Positions 52,068 through 60,796 of a stretch of DNA of 64,000 bases are shown one piece after another (the first letter of the stretch is position 1; every line of letters begins with the position of its first letter). The notes beneath the pieces were generated by a model. The model searched no databases and had not been told where the DNA came from. It worked only from the letters and a program-made list of their open reading frames with translations. Both the position numbers and the translations under genes were made by a program. The stretch is from the NCBI RefSeq assembly GCF_005860805.1, contig NZ_VCEJ01000005.1, positions 806,001 to 870,000 on the forward strand, written 5' to 3'. This stretch comes from Dyadobacter luticola. GTDB lineage: Bacteria > Bacteroidota > Bacteroidia > Cytophagales > Spirosomataceae.

Positions 52068-52973
52068 ATGTACGATATATGTACCATCGGCCACATTACA
52101 CTGGATAAGGTAGTGACGCCGCATTCGACCAAATACATGCCTGGCGGTACGTCTTTCTATTTTTCGAAGGCGCTCCGGCAGTTCGACCTCAACTATATGC
52201 TGGTGACCGCCCTGGCGGAAGAGGAAAGCCACATTGTTGCCGGTCTGCGTGAAGAACAAATTGAGGTTTTCTCCCAAAACAGTCCCTATACCGTTTATTT
52301 CGAGAACATTTACAGTGCCAACCAGGATTACCGGGAGCAGAATGTGCTGCACAAGGCGGCCCCTTTCACGGTAGAACAAATGCCGTCCATCGAGGCCAAA
52401 ATTTTCCACCTCGGCCCGTTGCTTTCCGATGACATTTCGGTGGATTTGCTGAAATCACTGGCTTCCAAAGGAATGGTTTCACTGGATATCCAGGGTTACC
52501 TCCGCTACGTGGAAAACCAGAAAGTGTATTACACCGACTGGGCCGATAAAAAAGAAGCATTGCCCTACGTATCGATCCTGAAAGCCAATGAATTTGAAAT
52601 GGAAACCGTGACAGGTACCAGCGATGTCCGCGAAGGCGCGCAGTACCTGGCGGATATGGGTGTGAAGGAAGTGATTATTACGCTAGGCAGCAAAGGCTCG
52701 CTGGTTTATAAAGACAATCATTTTTTCCAGATACCAGCTTATAAACCGGCTTCGGTGGTGGATGCGACAGGCTGCGGCGATACTTACATGGCCGGTTACC
52801 TGAGCAAAAAAGTGAGCGGCGCGGACGTGCAGGAGGCAGGAGAGTTCGGTGCTGCGATGGCAACATTGAAGATCCAGTCTTCGGGACCATTTTCGGGGAA
52901 CCAGGAAATGGTGAATGAAGTATTACAGTTTGGTGAATGTGATAGAGAAATAATTGCCCAGGCAATTTATTGA
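52068..52973 (+). CDS. PfkB-family carbohydrate kinase
   Basis: 301-residue ribokinase-fold kinase. Starts MYDICTIGHITLDKVV; PfkB signature 2 DATGCGDTYMAGYL with the catalytic base Asp238 and the GSKGSLVYK segment (about 207-215). The N-terminal substrate-binding GG motif is PGGTSFYFSKAL. PfkB kinases act on ribose, adenosine, fructose phosphates or myo-inositol; inositol kinases of this fold are known in archaea and plants. In this operon an inositol or other polyol kinase feeding the cytidylyltransferase-like gene is my best guess. Confidence 0.82.
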   Translation: MYDICTIGHITLDKVVTPHSTKYMPGGTSFYFSKALRQFDLNYMLVTALAEEESHIVAGLREEQIEVFSQNSPYTVYFENIYSANQDYREQNVLHKAAPFTVEQMPSIEAKIFHLGPLLSDDISVDLLKSLASKGMVSLDIQGYLRYVENQKVYYTDWADKKEALPYVSILKANEFEMETVTGTSDVREGAQYLADMGVKEVIITLGSKGSLVYKDNHFFQIPAYKPASVVDATGCGDTYMAGYLSKKVSGADVQEAGEFGAAMATLKIQSSGPFSGNQEMVNEVLQFGECDREIIAQAIY

Positions 52974-52989
52974 TAGATTTTAAATAGTT

Positions 52990-53562
52990 ATGAAATACGT
53001 GCTTAGCATGCTGATGGCGCTTTGCCTGACGCTTGTTTCGTATTCAGGAAGCTATTCTGCGGAGAAAAAACCGGTGAATGCTGCGGCTGATCCCGACGAT
53101 TTCCCGGTTCCCAAGAATATCCCCGGGCTGCTGTTTTACATCCAGCGCGACCCGAATGCGAATACGATTTGTTATCAGCTCAATGTGGACGATCAGGGTC
53201 GCCTGAAAGAAAAAGACCCCGTTCACACTTTCTGGATCCGCTATACTGACGGTGGCGAAAGAAGGGACCTCAATTATTTACAGCGCAAATTTGCCTACGG
53301 GATCAATTTCAAACCCACCGGCAATGCTGCTTACGAGCTCCGTTCAGTAGCCTACTCCAAGCTGCCGCTTTATCTCCGCCGCGACAGCAAGAACGAATAC
53401 CACGTTTACGCCAACATCGATAAGAAGGAATGTGTCCTCACAAGGGTCTTCATCCGCATCGATGGAGGTACTTTCTGGTCCCCCAATGTGCTCTACATTG
53501 AATTAAAAGGGACTGACACCGCAACCGGAAAAACCGTAGTACAGAGAATAAAACCATCCTGA
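52990..53562 (+). CDS. DUF4833 family protein
   Basis: 190-residue predicted exported protein; signal peptide at about residues 1-20 (VLSMLMALCLTLVSYSGSYS). The rest is a beta-rich domain matching DUF4833 style: VDDQGRLKEKDPVHTFWIRYTD (split over about 66-87), RKFAYGINFKP and VYANIDKKECVLTRVFIRIDGG. No catalytic residues recognised. Found near lipid genes in some Bacteroidota by my recollection, which I cannot verify here. Packed 16 bases after pfkB and 1 base before the hydroxylase gene. Confidence 0.7.
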   Translation: MKYVLSMLMALCLTLVSYSGSYSAEKKPVNAAADPDDFPVPKNIPGLLFYIQRDPNANTICYQLNVDDQGRLKEKDPVHTFWIRYTDGGERRDLNYLQRKFAYGINFKPTGNAAYELRSVAYSKLPLYLRRDSKNEYHVYANIDKKECVLTRVFIRIDGGTFWSPNVLYIELKGTDTATGKTVVQRIKPS

Positions 53563-53563
53563 C

Positions 53564-54196
53564 ATGCCTAAAAAATATGTCTCCAACTCCACGGAATCTT
53601 CGAGGATGTTCAACAACCGTGTCCTTGAATCACTTTCCAAAGTACATTATAGTGTACCGCTCTTCATTTTCGTACCAGTGATTTTTTATTTTTCCTGGAA
53701 AGCCCTGGGCGTTTTGTCCTGGTACGAATTCGTCCTGACCGTGCTCGGCGGTCTTTTTATTTGGACATTCACCGAGTACTTCATGCACCGTTTTGTTTTT
53801 CATTTCAACCCGCGCGGAAAGTTCATGGAGCGTATCCATTTTATCTTCCACGGCGTGCACCACGACTATCCCAATGATGCCAAAAGGCTGGTAATGCCGC
53901 CGTCGGTAAGTATCCCGCTTTCGGCTGCTTTTTACTTTCTTTTTACGCTTTTTATGGGCGAATACCAGGTCGCGGCTTTCTTCTCGGGGTTTATGACAGG
54001 CTACCTGTTTTACGACATGAGCCACTATGCGCTGCATCATGCCCATTTTAAATCCGCTTTCTGGAAGAGATTAAAAAAACATCATATGCAACATCATTAT
54101 TCAGATGCTAGCAAAGGTTACGGCGTAAGTTCGGATATTTGGGACAGGATTTTCGGTTCAAATGAAAAACGTCCTGCAAATACTGGCTCATCTTAA
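53564..54196 (+). CDS. Fatty acid hydroxylase-superfamily protein (FA2H-like)
   Basis: 210-residue integral membrane di-iron hydroxylase. Three to four hydrophobic helices and the histidine boxes: EYFMHRFVFH (His75, His80), FHGVHH (His96, His99, His100), HYALHHAHF (His154, His158, His159) and KKHHMQHH (His173, His174, His177, His178). The layout matches sphingolipid fatty acid 2-hydroxylases better than sterol desaturases. I infer 2-hydroxylation of the ceramide acyl chain. Adjacent to DUF4833 (1-base gap) and the CmoA-like gene (10-base gap). Confidence 0.87.
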   Translation: MPKKYVSNSTESSRMFNNRVLESLSKVHYSVPLFIFVPVIFYFSWKALGVLSWYEFVLTVLGGLFIWTFTEYFMHRFVFHFNPRGKFMERIHFIFHGVHHDYPNDAKRLVMPPSVSIPLSAAFYFLFTLFMGEYQVAAFFSGFMTGYLFYDMSHYALHHAHFKSAFWKRLKKHHMQHHYSDASKGYGVSSDIWDRIFGSNEKRPANTGSS

Positions 54197-54206
54197 CTCT
54201 TAAATA

Positions 54207-54959
54207 ATGGATAATACGGGAAACAACATTAAAGACCAGGTCTTTAAAGATGAAATTACGAAGGCCTCCGACTTCAAGTTTGGGACAACAGTAGTGAAAG
54301 TCTTTGACGACATGGTTAGCAGATCGGTGCCTTTTTATGGTGAAATCCAGCGGATGCTGGGCGAAATTGCCGCCGATCACGCCAAGGAAGGATCTTCGGT
54401 TTATGATCTGGGCTGCTCCACGGGCACAACCCTCATTGAAATCGATAAGCTGATCCCCTCGGATGTCCGGTTTGTCGGTATTGACGAATCGCCCGAAATG
54501 CTGGATAAATGTGACCTGAAATTGAAGGAAGCCGGTTTTGTCCGTCCCTACGAGCTGACGGTCGCCGACTTGCAGCAGGAGGAGTTACCGATCAAAAATG
54601 CTTCCGTCGTCATTCTTTGCCTGACATTGCAGTTTGTCCGCCCGCTTTACCGCGAAAGATTACTGCGCAATATTTACAAAGGTCTGAACCCCGGCGGCGT
54701 GCTTTTGCTGGCGGAAAAAGTTTTAACAGAAAATTCTCAGTTTAACCGCGATTTCATAAAGTATTATTACGATTATAAACGTCGTAACCATTACAGCGAA
54801 CTTGAAATTTCGCAGAAACGTGAGGCTTTGGAGAATGTTTTGATTCCTTACAAATTATCGGAAAACACCCTGCTGCTCAAAGAAGCGGGTTTCACAGACT
54901 GTGAAGTGTTTTTCAAGTGGTATAATTTTTCGGGAATGATAGCTTTCAAAAAATCATGA
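54207..54959 (+). CDS. cmoA: CmoA-like carboxy-S-adenosyl-L-methionine synthase
   Basis: 250-residue SAM-binding protein that closely follows the CmoA pattern: DDMVSRSVPFYGEI (about 34-47), SVYDLGCSTGTT (about 64-75), GIDESPEMLDKC (about 91-102), LCLTLQFVRP (about 137-146), LNPGGVLLLAEK (about 160-171) and HYSELEISQKREALENV (about 195-211). The Arg of ISQKR (about residue 205) matches the E. coli Arg199 that contacts the carboxylate of carboxy-SAM, from memory of that sequence. CmoA makes carboxy-SAM from SAM and prephenate. Its usual tRNA partner cmoB is not in this window; the neighbours are lipid genes. Overlaps the next gene by ATGA. Confidence 0.82.
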   Translation: MDNTGNNIKDQVFKDEITKASDFKFGTTVVKVFDDMVSRSVPFYGEIQRMLGEIAADHAKEGSSVYDLGCSTGTTLIEIDKLIPSDVRFVGIDESPEMLDKCDLKLKEAGFVRPYELTVADLQQEELPIKNASVVILCLTLQFVRPLYRERLLRNIYKGLNPGGVLLLAEKVLTENSQFNRDFIKYYYDYKRRNHYSELEISQKREALENVLIPYKLSENTLLLKEAGFTDCEVFFKWYNFSGMIAFKKS

Positions 54960-55684
54960 TTTCAATCGGTAATTTCTTTTTCAAGTACAGGAACAATCTG
55001 TTTATTTTTCTTTATCTGCTTCTTTTTGTACCCTCGCCGCCGCTTTTTGCACCGGAGCAGTTTGGTGAGAAGTATTATTTATATCCGATCATCCTCGGTT
55101 TGCTGGTGACTTTTGCCGGTGAGATCACCAGGGGCATCACCATCGGGCTGGCTTACATTATCCGGGGGGGAAGGGACAAAAAAGTGTACGCCGAGAAGCT
55201 GGTGACGGAAGGGATTTTCAGACATTGCCGTAACCCGCTGTATGTGGGTAACATATTGATGCTGCTCGGTGTGGGAATACTCGCCAATTCGCTCATTTAC
55301 GTAGGTATCGTAATGCCTTTGTTCCTGTTTATTTATCAGGCGATCGTTTTGGCCGAAGAGAATTTTCTGAGGAACAAGTTCGGTGCACAGTTTGACGCAT
55401 ATTGCAGCAGGGTAAACCGGTGGCTGATCAATTTCAGCGGTTTTTCGGAAACATTGAACGGAATGCACTTTAATTATAAGCGCTGGATTCTGAAAGAGTA
55501 TAACACACTGCTTGTCTGGTTGATCGGGATTTTCGCATTGTTGATATTTAAATATCCCCAACTCATTCCTGATAGCAATTCAAGGATCATTTTGTTCAGT
55601 ATTATTGTTGTCTTATTGGGTGCCGTTTATGGTTACGTCAGGTATTTGAAAAAATCCGGCAAAATGACCGATAGCGTAGCCTGA
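54956..55684 (+). CDS. Isoprenylcysteine/phosphatidylethanolamine-type membrane methyltransferase
   Basis: 242-residue membrane methyltransferase of the ICMT/PEMT superfamily. About six hydrophobic helices and the SAM-binding motif IFRHCRNPLYVGNILMLLG (about 88-106), followed by EENFLRNKFGAQFDAYCSRV (about 137-156) and NRW, the typical pair of conserved segments. Acceptor unknown. It overlaps the CmoA-like gene by four bases, so the two are surely co-translated; I suggest it uses SAM or carboxy-SAM on a membrane lipid. The C-terminal third has extra helices not typical for the family. Confidence 0.78.
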   Translation: MISIGNFFFKYRNNLFIFLYLLLFVPSPPLFAPEQFGEKYYLYPIILGLLVTFAGEITRGITIGLAYIIRGGRDKKVYAEKLVTEGIFRHCRNPLYVGNILMLLGVGILANSLIYVGIVMPLFLFIYQAIVLAEENFLRNKFGAQFDAYCSRVNRWLINFSGFSETLNGMHFNYKRWILKEYNTLLVWLIGIFALLIFKYPQLIPDSNSRIILFSIIVVLLGAVYGYVRYLKKSGKMTDSVA

Positions 55685-55845
55685 TCCCTTTAATTCCTTT
55701 TTCTTAAAGATTATTTTTTCAGTAACCGGTTAGCAGCAACCCTGGCACGTAATTGTATAAGACGCCAGAAGCAACCATCGGGGACTTCCTGAATGTAAAT
55801 ACCGTATTACCATACTCAGCGACCCGACATACATAACAGGAAATC

Positions 55846-57123
55846 ATGAACATTGTAATCATTGGAGGAGGGTTTGCAGGTGTCAATCTCGCTCTGGACC
55901 TTGCGAAACGCAAGCAATTTGAAGTTACGCTTGTAGACAAGAACAACTATAATTTTTTCCCGCCGCTGATCTATCAGGTGGCGACTGCGTTCCTGGAACC
56001 TTCCAGCATCAGCTACCCTTTCCGGAAACTGTTTTTGGGGAGAGGAAAAGTGCATTTCCGCCTGGGAGAACTTTTGAAGGTGGTTCCTGCTGAAAACAAG
56101 ATCGTTCTTTCCAATGGTGAGCTGGAATATGATTTCCTGGTTTTCGCGACCGGCGCCGAAACCAACTTCTTCGGCATGGAGAATGTGAAGCGCAATGCTA
56201 CGCCGATGAAAACGCTGGAAGATGCGATCGGGATGCGGAACAAGCTGCTTTCGCAAATGGAAAAAGCATCGATTATCGACGATCCGGAGGAAATTAAAAA
56301 ACTGCTGACGGTGGTGGTAGCCGGCGGCGGGCCGACTGGCGTAGAGATATCGGGGATATTTGCAGAAATGCGGAATGGTATCCTGCGCAAGGAATATCCT
56401 GAGCTGGCCGGCAAAGGCAGTGAAATTTACCTCGTGGACGGCGGCGACGCCCTGCTTTCGCCCATGAGCAAAAAATCGCAGGAAGATACTTACGAGGCGC
56501 TGCGCAAGCTCGGCGTGAAAATAAAACTGAATACCCACGTCTCCGATTTTGTTGACGATAAAGTGTATTTCACCGAAGGTGATACCATCGATGCGAAAAC
56601 GCTGATATGGGCAGCCGGCGTCACCGGCAAAGTTTTCGAGGGCGTGCCACCTGAATGGTACGGCCGTGGAAGAAGATTGCTGGTTGACGAGCATAATAAA
56701 GTCTCAGGATCTTACAATGTATACGCGATTGGCGATGCCTGCCTGCAGCAGACAGATAAAAACTGGCCGAACGGACACCCGCAGGTGGCGCAGGTAGCTA
56801 TTCAGCAGGGTAAAAACCTGGCAGCCAATTTCGGGCGTATCGCCGAGCAGCAGCCGCTGAAAGCATTTGCCTACCACGACAAAGGTTCGATGGCGATCAT
56901 CGGACGGGCCAAAGCGGTGGTGGACCTGCCGGCGCCCAAGCTGCATTTCAAAGGCGTGATAGCCTGGCTGGCGTGGCTTTTCATTCACCTGGTTTCATTA
57001 ATTAACCACAGAAACCGGATGAAAACCCTGTACAACTGGATGGTCGCGTACTTTACCAAAGACCAATCGCTGCGGATGATCATTAAACCCGCCGTGAAGG
57101 AAGAAAAAGTGGAACCTGTTTAA
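55846..57123 (+). CDS. Type II NADH dehydrogenase-like FAD oxidoreductase
   Basis: 425-residue single-subunit FAD flavoprotein that would pass NADH electrons to quinone without pumping protons. FAD GGGFAGVNLA (about 7-16), the second NAD-binding GGGPTGVEISG (about 165-175), YAIGDACLQQ (about 292-301) and a C-terminal membrane-binding amphipathic region with FIHLVSLINHRNRMKTLYNW (about 382-401), typical of NDH-2. No signal peptide. The 160-base gap after the previous gene suggests a separate transcript. Confidence 0.9.
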   Translation: MNIVIIGGGFAGVNLALDLAKRKQFEVTLVDKNNYNFFPPLIYQVATAFLEPSSISYPFRKLFLGRGKVHFRLGELLKVVPAENKIVLSNGELEYDFLVFATGAETNFFGMENVKRNATPMKTLEDAIGMRNKLLSQMEKASIIDDPEEIKKLLTVVVAGGGPTGVEISGIFAEMRNGILRKEYPELAGKGSEIYLVDGGDALLSPMSKKSQEDTYEALRKLGVKIKLNTHVSDFVDDKVYFTEGDTIDAKTLIWAAGVTGKVFEGVPPEWYGRGRRLLVDEHNKVSGSYNVYAIGDACLQQTDKNWPNGHPQVAQVAIQQGKNLAANFGRIAEQQPLKAFAYHDKGSMAIIGRAKAVVDLPAPKLHFKGVIAWLAWLFIHLVSLINHRNRMKTLYNWMVAYFTKDQSLRMIIKPAVKEEKVEPV

Positions 57124-57149
57124 ACAGTACACAACTCACTCTACAAAAA

Positions 57150-59537
57150 ATGGAACCGATTACTATTGACGTAACAAAAGATTATCAACCCCTCGGTCCA
57201 AAGCAAATAGACACTTCCATCTCTTTCAGGACTTTCATAGATTTTCTTGAAAAAAAGACAGACGAAGAACAAACGGTCAAGAGAGCATTTTTCGAAATGG
57301 TCCTGGCCAGGTTGAAAGCGGACCCGGATTTCAGCGCCAACATTCCCCTCCGGAACATTGGCAAATACAAAGAAGAACTCAGCCTTATTTACGGCATGCT
57401 GATGCCGCCCATCGTGGACGAACGCGATGTGTGCTGGGCAATGAGCTCACCTGTGAACCCCGTCGTTTTTTATGGTACCTCCGGATTTTATGATCTGCTG
57501 ATGGATTCCAGGACGGGCGAAATCCGCTGCGACATCGCGATGGACGATGTTGAGAGCAAGAAGAAGAAAATGCAGATGCTGTATTCTTTCATTCTTGAAA
57601 GGATCTATCATTTGCCGCCGATGCACAAGCACGAAATGGTGATCACGCTGCACGACGAAAAAACCGGTCTGCCGAAATTTTACAAGCTCAACATTGATAC
57701 GCGTTTCTGCGACGTAATTCCCAAAGATGCGCTGCCACAGCTGGACCTGGACGAGATCAGGGAGTCTTTCGATATAGAGGATATCATGAGACAGCTGCCG
57801 CTGACTTTGTTCAAATTCGAAGGTTTCTCGGTGATCACGCTGGCGGATGTTACTGGCGAGCATGCGGTGGAAAATATCAAAAACACCATCCTCGATCGGG
57901 CTTCTTACGATGCAGGTACTTATTTCAACCACGTGACACATTCGCTGAGCATGCTGATGGGAAGTCCCAAGTTTGAATTTGGTACGATGGCGATCCTTCG
58001 GGTGAATAATAAGCTGATTTTCAACAAAGGTACCATGCTGTACAGCAAGCTGATGAATGCGGCCACCGCGAACGGCATGGCAGAGCAGATGTACCTGAAA
58101 ATGGCCGACGAATATTTGCAGGCGCCCAAACAGATGGTAATCCGGGAAATCAAACCGGAAGAGTCGCCGAAGAAGGAATTTGCAAAAATTCTTTATCAGG
58201 AAGGTGTGCGCTCCTACGCCCTCGTGCCGATTTTTTATGATAAAAAGGTAGTAGGCTTACTGGAAGTATTTTCCAAAGAAGCCAATGCGGTGACCGAGCT
58301 GGCGCTTACCAAGCTGGACGTGGCGATACCTTTGCTGGCGCAGATCTTCAAAAATTATATCGATGAGTTTAATGCAGGCGTCGATAATGTGATCCGTGAG
58401 AAGTTTACTTCTTTGCAGCCTGCGGTACAGTGGAAATTCCGGGAAACGGCCTGGCATTATATGCGGGACAAAGCCTTGCATCCACAAAGTGCTGTGATCG
58501 AGAACATTCATTTCAAGAATGTATACCCGCTTTACGGCGCAGTCGACATCCGGAATTCGACATTGGAAAGAAACATTGCTTTAAGACAAGACTTAACCCT
58601 GCAATTCAACTTATTGATAGAAACCTTTACGATCCTGAAACAAAACCTCGGATTCGGTCTGGCGGACGAGATGATCTTCAAATGCAAAAAATGGCTGGAA
58701 GAGATCGACGACGAAAGCACCGACAATGATGAAATGAAGGTCCGTGATTTTCTGGAACATGAGGCGCATCCGTTTTTGATGCATTTTAAAGAGGATAGCC
58801 TGCGGCGTTCGGGAAGTGAGGTAAATGAAGGTGAAGAGTTGCTGAGGAAGAAAATTGACAAGTATTTTGAAATAGTCGACGAAGAAAATGGCGAGGCCAA
58901 TACTAACCGGAAGGCGCTGGAAACTTCGATGCAAAAGATCAATACGTCGGTGAACTTGTACCTGGATCTTTTCCGTACGGAAATCCAGCAATCTTACCCG
59001 ACGTATTTCGAGAAATTCCGCACCGACGGGATCGAGTACGACATTTACATCGGGCAATCTATTGAGCCGGAGAAGAAATTTAGTGAGCTATACCTGAAAA
59101 ATATCAGGTTGTGGCAACTGACTTCCATGGCGGCTATCGCCCGGATCACAAATTCGCTGCTGCCGCAAATGGAGAAGCCGCTGGAAACCACGCAGCTGAT
59201 TTTCATACATTCAACCAGCATTGACATTAGTTTCCGTGACGACGAGCGCCGGTTTGATGTGGAGGGTGCGTACAACATTCGGTACCAGGTAATCAAGAAG
59301 CGCATTGACAAAGTGCATGTAAAAGGTACCGGTGAGCGGCTTACCCAACCTGGCAAAATTGCACTGGTTTACTTTAATAATAAATCTGCCGAAGAATATG
59401 TGGGTTACATCCGGTATTTACAGGAAAAAAATACTTTATTGAATGATCTGGAATTTCTGGACCTGGAAGAATTGCAGGGAGTAACCGGCTTGAAAGCCTT
59501 GCGCATCGGAGTGAACCTTCATGCGGACTGGGACTAG
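57150..59537 (+). CDS. Large GAF-domain-like protein
   Basis: 795-residue cytoplasmic protein, typical of a Bacteroidota family called GAF-domain protein. The N-terminal part (about 10-240) is unassigned. A GAF-like region is seen at about residues 300-430 (SYALVPIFYDKKVVGLLEVFS near 351-371). At about 461-468 GAVDIRNST resembles the start of a class III cyclase, but the remaining cyclase residues are not visible. The C-terminus is helix-rich. Catalysis and ligand unknown. Starts 27 bases after the NDH-2 gene, followed by the HD protein gene. Confidence 0.6.
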   Translation: MEPITIDVTKDYQPLGPKQIDTSISFRTFIDFLEKKTDEEQTVKRAFFEMVLARLKADPDFSANIPLRNIGKYKEELSLIYGMLMPPIVDERDVCWAMSSPVNPVVFYGTSGFYDLLMDSRTGEIRCDIAMDDVESKKKKMQMLYSFILERIYHLPPMHKHEMVITLHDEKTGLPKFYKLNIDTRFCDVIPKDALPQLDLDEIRESFDIEDIMRQLPLTLFKFEGFSVITLADVTGEHAVENIKNTILDRASYDAGTYFNHVTHSLSMLMGSPKFEFGTMAILRVNNKLIFNKGTMLYSKLMNAATANGMAEQMYLKMADEYLQAPKQMVIREIKPEESPKKEFAKILYQEGVRSYALVPIFYDKKVVGLLEVFSKEANAVTELALTKLDVAIPLLAQIFKNYIDEFNAGVDNVIREKFTSLQPAVQWKFRETAWHYMRDKALHPQSAVIENIHFKNVYPLYGAVDIRNSTLERNIALRQDLTLQFNLLIETFTILKQNLGFGLADEMIFKCKKWLEEIDDESTDNDEMKVRDFLEHEAHPFLMHFKEDSLRRSGSEVNEGEELLRKKIDKYFEIVDEENGEANTNRKALETSMQKINTSVNLYLDLFRTEIQQSYPTYFEKFRTDGIEYDIYIGQSIEPEKKFSELYLKNIRLWQLTSMAAIARITNSLLPQMEKPLETTQLIFIHSTSIDISFRDDERRFDVEGAYNIRYQVIKKRIDKVHVKGTGERLTQPGKIALVYFNNKSAEEYVGYIRYLQEKNTLLNDLEFLDLEELQGVTGLKALRIGVNLHADWD

Positions 59538-59575
59538 CCGCCTTGCCGACAGACATTCAATAAACGTTTCGCTCT

Positions 59576-60796
59576 ATGAATTATCACCACCGGCTTGATA
59601 AGGTTAAACATCACGTTCAACATTTCTTTGGGACAAAAGCATTGTCCCAGCTGAGTTACCACAACCTGGTACATACCGAGTCGGTGGTGGCAAGCGCCGT
59701 AAAAATAGCCAATCATTACCAGCTGGATGACCGCGATACTTTTATCGTGGTCACCTCGGCGTGGTTTCATGACATTGGTTACTGCACGGGCGAAGCCACA
59801 GGCCACGAAGTACGCGGCGCCGAAATGGCAGCGGAATTTCTGCGCGAAGAAGAAATCGACGAGAGTGTGGTGGCAGAAGTGATGGGTTGTATCAAAGCGA
59901 CCGTCTGGCCGCAGAACCCCCAGAGTCTTTTGCAGCAAATCGTCTGTGACGCCGACCTTTTTCATTTGGGTACGGCGGAGTTTGGCGACTGGAACAAGCT
60001 GGTGCGGAAAGAAGCAGAGCAGCGGGCTGGTCATAAGATAGATAAGTCGGAATGGCGGAAAAGCACCATTAAGCTGCTGGAAGCCCATACTTACCAGACC
60101 GATTATTGCCGGGAGCTGCTGGATAAGCAGAAAAAGAAGAACCTCGACAAGCTGAAAGAAAAGGATCAGGAAGCGGTTGCGGAGAAGGAAGAGGAGCAAC
60201 ATGCAGGCGAACAAGAAGAGAATTTTCTGCCCGAAATTACCGAGGGGAAAAAGTCGAAAGGTGACCGTCCGGACAAAGGGATTGAAACCATGTTCAGGAT
60301 CAGTTCCAATAACCACCAGAGACTGAGCGATATGGCTGATAACAAGGCACATATCATGATCACGACCACGTCGATCATCATTTCGGTTTTACTTAGCGTA
60401 CTGATCCGCCGCCTCGAAGACAATACTTATTTGATCGTGCCGACAACAATGCTGCTGACGATTTGCATGATCACGATGGTTTTCTCTATCCTCTCGACCC
60501 GGCCTACGATCCCACACGGCACATTTACCCAGGAAGACATTGATACCAAGAATGTTAACCTGCTTTTCTTCGGCAATTTTTACAGAATGTCGTATACCGA
60601 TTATTTCAACGGAATGCAGCGCATGATGAACGACCGGGAGTTTCTTTATGGCAGCTTGACCAAAGACGTGTATTCGCAAGGGGTGGTTTTGGGAAGGAAA
60701 TACCGGCTGCTCCGGATCGCCTATAATGTGTTCATGTTTGGCATCGTAGCATCCGTTCTCGCATTCGTTTTTGCCTCATTGATTTTTGAACATTGA
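59576..60796 (+). CDS. HD-domain phosphohydrolase fused to a Pycsar-effector-like membrane module
   Basis: 406-residue protein. HD domain at about residues 20-180: SYHNLVHT (His29, His33), WFHDIGYC (His65, Asp66) and CDADLFHLG (about 123-131), the metal ligands of HD hydrolases. A charged, Lys/Glu-rich linker (about 188-240) follows. The C-terminal region (about 245-406) carries at least three membrane helices (about 265-282, 289-310, 380-404) in the order seen in DUF5706/Pycsar-effector-type proteins, including DMADNKAHIMITTTSIIISV. It overlaps the following lipoprotein gene (TTGA). A pyrimidine-cyclase partner is not seen nearby. Confidence 0.75.
   Translation: MNYHHRLDKVKHHVQHFFGTKALSQLSYHNLVHTESVVASAVKIANHYQLDDRDTFIVVTSAWFHDIGYCTGEATGHEVRGAEMAAEFLREEEIDESVVAEVMGCIKATVWPQNPQSLLQQIVCDADLFHLGTAEFGDWNKLVRKEAEQRAGHKIDKSEWRKSTIKLLEAHTYQTDYCRELLDKQKKKNLDKLKEKDQEAVAEKEEEQHAGEQEENFLPEITEGKKSKGDRPDKGIETMFRISSNNHQRLSDMADNKAHIMITTTSIIISVLLSVLIRRLEDNTYLIVPTTMLLTICMITMVFSILSTRPTIPHGTFTQEDIDTKNVNLLFFGNFYRMSYTDYFNGMQRMMNDREFLYGSLTKDVYSQGVVLGRKYRLLRIAYNVFMFGIVASVLAFVFASLIFEH

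Noticed and set aside
58530..58560. VDIRNST in the GAF-like protein as a class III cyclase catalytic start, which would pair with the HD/Pycsar-like gene.
   Set aside because: Only this short piece matches; the remaining cyclase metal and base-recognition residues are not visible. A profile search would decide.
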